64,000 nucleotides of DNA, from contig QHWT01000043.1 in NCBI GenBank assembly GCA_003222675.1, positions 1 through 64,000 on the forward strand. Reading direction: 5' to 3'. The notes beneath the pieces are model-generated. The model made no database searches. It saw nothing but the letters and a program-made list of their open reading frames with translations, and was not told the DNA's origin. The position numbers were made by a program, and so were the translations under genes. Shown here piece after piece: positions 61,301 through 64,000 of this stretch (the first letter of the stretch is position 1; every line of letters begins with the position of its first letter). This DNA comes from Acidobacteriota bacterium. GTDB taxonomy: Bacteria > Acidobacteriota > Vicinamibacteria > Vicinamibacterales > 2-12-FULL-66-21.

Positions 61301-61999
61301 CTATTTCAGAATGCCTTTGAACGTCATCCACGGGTGCGCCTCGAGCGTGAGCCGACCCGCTTTCACCGCCGGGTCGCCGGCGGCGAGCGTCTTCGCTTCG
61401 TCGACGTTCGCGACGCGGTAGATGACGACGCCTCGCGCCCTGGTGTTATCGAGCAACGGGCCGGCCGCAACAAGCTTGCCGAGTTTGTGCAGAGTTTCCA
61501 TGTAAGCGAGGTGGCCCTTCTGAATGTCGTCCGCGCCCGTGCTGTTGTTGGTCGTGTTGGGCCCGCGGACGAGGAATCCGAGCACGAGTGGCTCGAGGTT
61601 CTCCGCACTCGGCATCTCGAGCTCGGTCGTGGCTGGCGGATTGAACCAGTTCTTCGGGGCCATCCACGGGTGAACTTCGGCGACCATGGCGCCCGCCTTT
61701 ACAAATGGATCGCTCTCGAACGCCCGCATCGCCTCCTCGGCTGACGGCACGTCGAGGATCGCGATGCCGCGAAGATCGCCGCCATCGAGTACGGGGCCGT
61801 ACGCCAGGTTGATCCGCTTGCGATTGAGCGCCGCGAGATTGGCGAGATGGGCCTCCTGCATTTTCTGAGCTTGCGTGCCGGTGGGTTCGGCAGCGGGTCC
61901 TTTCAGGAGGAACACTATCTGGTAAGTCATCATCTCCAGCCGCGCTTCTTGCGGAGCGAGCGCCGGGAGCAGCGTCAAGAGCAGTGCGGCAGGAATCAT
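61301..61999 (-). CDS. Exported protein with two YciI-like domains
   Basis: A 232-residue protein with a signal peptide (MIPAALLLTLLPALAPQ). It contains two tandem YciI-like alpha/beta units, each ending in a DPxVKAG...EVHPWM / DPAVKAGRLTLEAHPWM segment and each with a His/Asp pair (EAHLANLAALNRKRINLAYG; KGHLAYMETLHKLGKLVAAG), shown in part. YciI domains form a ferredoxin-like fold with unclear enzyme role; dechlorination or isomerisation have been suggested in relatives. I chose the ATG at 61999; further upstream codons are repeat-coded. Same operon as the dienelactone hydrolase. Confidence 0.85.
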   Translation of the reverse strand: MIPAALLLTLLPALAPQEARLEMMTYQIVFLLKGPAAEPTGTQAQKMQEAHLANLAALNRKRINLAYGPVLDGGDLRGIAILDVPSAEEAMRAFESDPFVKAGAMVAEVHPWMAPKNWFNPPATTELEMPSAENLEPLVLGFLVRGPNTTNNSTGADDIQKGHLAYMETLHKLGKLVAAGPLLDNTRARGVVIYRVANVDEAKTLAAGDPAVKAGRLTLEAHPWMTFKGILK

Positions 62000-62029
62000 G
62001 CGCGGAGTATACCGCGTGCATAGACAGCG

Positions 62030-62183
62030 GATCGCCAATCCCTTATCCCCGATCCTGGATCCCTGATCGCCATCGTGAATCCTCAATCCTTGGTCCCGAA
62101 TCAGCGTACCGATTCGTGATGGGCGATCCAGGATAAAGATTGGCGATGAGGGATCCCGGATTAGGGATCAGCGATTGACGATG
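62030..62183. repeat. Heptamer array J (GATCCCT / GGGATCA), longest
   Basis: 22 consecutive 7-nt units from GATCGCC AATCCCT TATCCCC GATCCTG GATCCCT to AGGGATC CCGGATT AGGGATC AGCGATT GACGATG, with a change of orientation near the middle (about 62100-62120). The first half carries ATCCCTG-type words, the second half their reverse complement. It spans most of the gap between the DUF2071 stop and the YciI start. Confidence 0.85.
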
Positions 62184-62194
62184 ACGCGTCTCGG

Positions 62195-62965
62195 CTAGAT
62201 GCGTTCCGGCGGCCAAGCGACCATATCCTGGCGCTTCGAGAAATGGAGCAACGGCGCCATTGACGGTAATCGGAGGCCGGCTGCCTCGGCCATCGTGTTC
62301 GTGGAGATTTCCGCCTCCGCTGATTGCAGTGGCCACGGCGGATGATGGATGTCCAGCCGATACGGACGATTTCCATGATCGACGGCATAGAGGCAGTAGC
62401 GCTCTGTCAGGAAGTACTCGAGTGTTCCGGGTTGTGGCGTGAGCACGGGATCAGTTGGCCGATACCGTCCGACGAATTCCGCCGTGGCGCCTTCGGAAGA
62501 TGTGCGACGGCTGGCGTAGTGGACGTATCCATCGCGTGCGTCCACCTGCATTGATGCGGTGAAGTAGGGGAGGCGCAGCAGCGTGCGCGCGGCTCCCACC
62601 GCGACCGGGTTGCCGGCATCGAGACTGAAGAAATACACACCAGGTTTTCCGTCCACCGTGACGTAGGTCCGCACGTTCATCTCGGGGAACGACGACACCC
62701 AGGGCAGCGCCGGCATGAAGCGCGGCGCGACATTCGTCATGTAGAACGGGACGATTCCGAGCCACGCCTGATTCTCGAAGCGGTCGATTTCAAAGCCTGC
62801 CGGCACTTTCTCAGCGAGCGCGTTCACACTGACCGGCCAGTGCGCAAACAGCAGGTCGTGCCAGGTTTGCGTCATGATCCAGGCCGACTGCGGCATCGGC
62901 CAGGGCCGATGCGCGGTTTCCTGAAGGATGTCGTGATTGAAATCGTGCTGTGGAGCAGCGGTCAT
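62195..62965 (-). CDS. DUF2071 (YqjF-like) family protein
   Basis: A 256-residue protein of the DUF2071/YqjF family with the typical start RPWPMPQSAWIMTQTWHDLLFAHWPV, shown only in part here, then LAEKVPAGFEIDRFENQAWLG and a YFFSLDAGNPVAV strand, LPYFTASM, and a C-terminal part with LTERYCLYAVDHGNRPYRLDIHHPPWPLQ in part. Members have an acetoacetate-decarboxylase-like fold; no function is established. The start at 62965 opens the conserved domain; upstream codons in frame have no coding character and run through a repeat array. Confidence 0.87.
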   Translation of the reverse strand: MTAAPQHDFNHDILQETAHRPWPMPQSAWIMTQTWHDLLFAHWPVSVNALAEKVPAGFEIDRFENQAWLGIVPFYMTNVAPRFMPALPWVSSFPEMNVRTYVTVDGKPGVYFFSLDAGNPVAVGAARTLLRLPYFTASMQVDARDGYVHYASRRTSSEGATAEFVGRYRPTDPVLTPQPGTLEYFLTERYCLYAVDHGNRPYRLDIHHPPWPLQSAEAEISTNTMAEAAGLRLPSMAPLLHFSKRQDMVAWPPERI

Positions 62966-63004
62966 GGTTTCGAACAAGTTGCCGAGAAAGCAATATGAAT
63001 CACA

Positions 63005-63078
63005 GATGCTAAATGTTAAATCCCGGAAAGCCATCGAAGTTCTGGCATTGCGGATACGCATTCGGCATTCGGCATCGG
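63005..63078. repeat. Inverted heptamer array K (AATGCCA / TTCGGCA)
   Basis: The left part is GATGCTA AATGTTA AATCCCG GAAAGCC ATCGAAG; the right part is TTCTGGC ATTGCGG ATACGCA TTCGGCA TTCGGCA. Units are 7 nt. The word is that of arrays C and F. Unlike most others it sits between divergent genes (DUF2071 and the small membrane protein). Confidence 0.65.
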
Positions 63079-63169
63079 CGTCCACGCGCTGTGTCTTCAG
63101 CAGCCCGCCTTTCCGAAAGCCCATCCGTTGCCCGGCACGATCCGTGATTACGCCCGCCGCGGAGGCTTC

Positions 63170-63334
63170 ATGCTGAGTGTCTTTGCGCGGATCCTGCTCG
63201 TGCTCCTGGTGGCCGTCACCCTCGCCGGCTGCGCTGCGATCGCCGGCATCTTCAAAGCCGGCTTCTGGGTCGGCATCGTCATCGCCGTCATTGTCGTCGT
63301 TGCGCTGTTCGCGCTGTTCGGACGACGGGGATAG
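63170..63334 (+). CDS. Small membrane lipoprotein
   Basis: A 54-residue protein with a lipoprotein-like start (LSVFARILLVLLVAVTLAGC, lipobox LAGC at the end) followed by a second hydrophobic helix (FWVGIVIAVIVVVALFALFG) and a basic GRRG end. GGAGG lies 5 nt before the ATG. No family is recognised. If lipidated it would be an inner-membrane-anchored single-helix protein; otherwise a two-helix membrane peptide. Confidence 0.6.
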   Translation: MLSVFARILLVLLVAVTLAGCAAIAGIFKAGFWVGIVIAVIVVVALFALFGRRG

Positions 63335-63405
63335 CGCGTCACTGTCGAGTGGCGGGATCACTGGCGCGAGCCTGTTGCGATTCCATGCCATAATCCCGCC
63401 ACACG

Positions 63406-63978
63406 ATGAAATCTGCCGGGGCCGCGCTCGCGGTTGCTGCGTTGCTGGCGGGCGTGGCGATGCTCGCATACGCCCGATGGACGCGCGACGTCGATCGCGC
63501 AGACGAGGCGCTTGCAGCAGGCCGGCTGGAAGAGGCGCTGGCCGCCTACAAGGCCGCGGACCTGGGATTCGATCGAGCGCCGGCCGCGCGTCAGATGTTC
63601 GGCGCCGACTACGATCGCGCGGTCGCGAATCATCTGTGGCTGCTGTATCGCCTGAAGCGGTACGACGAGACGATCGAGCTCGCCGAGCGCGCACCTGCTG
63701 CCGCACTGCCGCACTTCTGGTCCGGCTGCGCGTTCTTCGAAAAAGCGGTGGTCGAACCGAAGCCCGAGCCTCGGCTTGGCTGGCTCTCGAGGGCCGAGGA
63801 AGAATTCCGTAAAGCCGTTGAGGCCACGCCGGAAGACTGGGACACGAAGTACGACTTCGAGTTGACGTCGCGGCTCGCGGCGGAACTGCGGAAGCAGCCG
63901 AAGACACCGCCCCGTCAGTTGATGCAGCTCCTGCGTCCGCCATCGCCGACCGGCAAACCGGCGAGGTCTGTCGGATAG
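63406..63978 (+). CDS. Membrane-anchored TPR-like protein (MxaK-like?)
   Basis: A 190-residue protein: one N-terminal membrane anchor (MKSAGAALAVAALLAGVAMLAYARW), then helical TPR-like repeats (ADEALAAGRLEEALAAYKAAD, RLKRYDETIELAERAP, AEEEFRKAVEATPEDW). The size and layout recall MxaK-type proteins that sit in MoxR/VWA operons; the neighbouring genes would be beyond the window, so this is a suggestion. A CATAAT -10-like box lies 11 nt upstream of the ATG, with no ribosome binding site. The gene is complete. Confidence 0.6.
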   Translation: MKSAGAALAVAALLAGVAMLAYARWTRDVDRADEALAAGRLEEALAAYKAADLGFDRAPAARQMFGADYDRAVANHLWLLYRLKRYDETIELAERAPAAALPHFWSGCAFFEKAVVEPKPEPRLGWLSRAEEEFRKAVEATPEDWDTKYDFELTSRLAAELRKQPKTPPRQLMQLLRPPSPTGKPARSVG

Positions 63979-64000
63979 CCTGCTGTCCAGCGGTGATGCG

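Noticed and set aside
62966-63943. Very long N-terminal extension of the DUF2071 protein
   Set aside because: Arg/Ser-rich antisense sequence of the TPR gene and a repeat array; the conserved domain starts at 62965.

Overview
The window looks like a chromosomal segment of a high-GC Gram-negative bacterium, most likely an Acidobacteriota of the class Vicinamibacteria. I infer this from gene families and style, not from a marker gene: two very large 'orphan' MacB/FtsX-type permeases, an Oar-like TonB-dependent receptor with a carboxypeptidase-regulatory N-terminus, an FG-GAP/ASPIC-UnbV protein, secreted Gfo/Idh, TIM-barrel, PIG-L and Sb-PDE-type enzymes with Sec or Tat signals, and many short degenerate repeats between genes.

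Layout. 0-6.1 kb: a minus-strand operon for a tripartite RND efflux pump (TolC, adaptor and permease overlap by 4 nt or abut), headed by a PAP2 phosphatase. 6.2-15 kb: housekeeping genes (ComEC, MazG, a DUF1844 protein, an MBL hydrolase, RibF, CysS, a class III aminotransferase). 15-19.8 kb: a large ABC-type permease, YraN and a secreted HExxH protein. 19.85-20.3 kb: tRNA-Gly(GCC) and tRNA-Cys(GCA). 20.3-27.2 kb: a graveyard of small integrative elements stacked at tRNA-Cys, with three copies of the tRNA 3' end, three decayed tyrosine recombinases, two toxin-antitoxin remnants, broken gene fragments and an intact ankyrin gene. 27.3-34.3 kb: a frameshifted, internally duplicated HExxH protein, zinc-ribbon proteins and a three-subunit periplasmic molybdenum hydroxylase (PaoABC-like). 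34.4-42.2 kb: a giant FG-GAP/ASPIC/thioredoxin-like/TPR protein followed by a TonB-dependent receptor. 42.5-64 kb: secreted and periplasmic enzymes (amidase, subtilase, Sb-PDE, PIG-L, GH16, Gfo/Idh, TIM barrel, dienelactone hydrolase, YciI), an ATP-grasp protein, a second large permease, Uma2, DUF2071 and two small membrane proteins.

How the genes work together. The window combines export (RND pump, permeases), uptake and sensing of polymers at the outer membrane (TonB receptor, FG-GAP/TPR protein), and a periplasmic set for breaking down carbohydrates, esters, amides, peptides and aldehydes. That fits an oligotrophic soil or subsurface degrader.

The most striking non-gene signal is a set of about ten intergenic arrays built of degenerate 7-nt words (one array uses 9 nt). 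Each locus uses its own word and most are arranged as two inverted arms. They usually begin at or inside the stop codon of the upstream gene. A second layer consists of palindromic elements, one of which lies in frame inside a coding sequence, plus a 51/81-nt tandem repeat inserted in frame in the FG-GAP gene. I know of no description of the heptamer arrays with these properties, and they are the best candidate here for something new. No CRISPR array, rRNA or prophage structural genes were seen.
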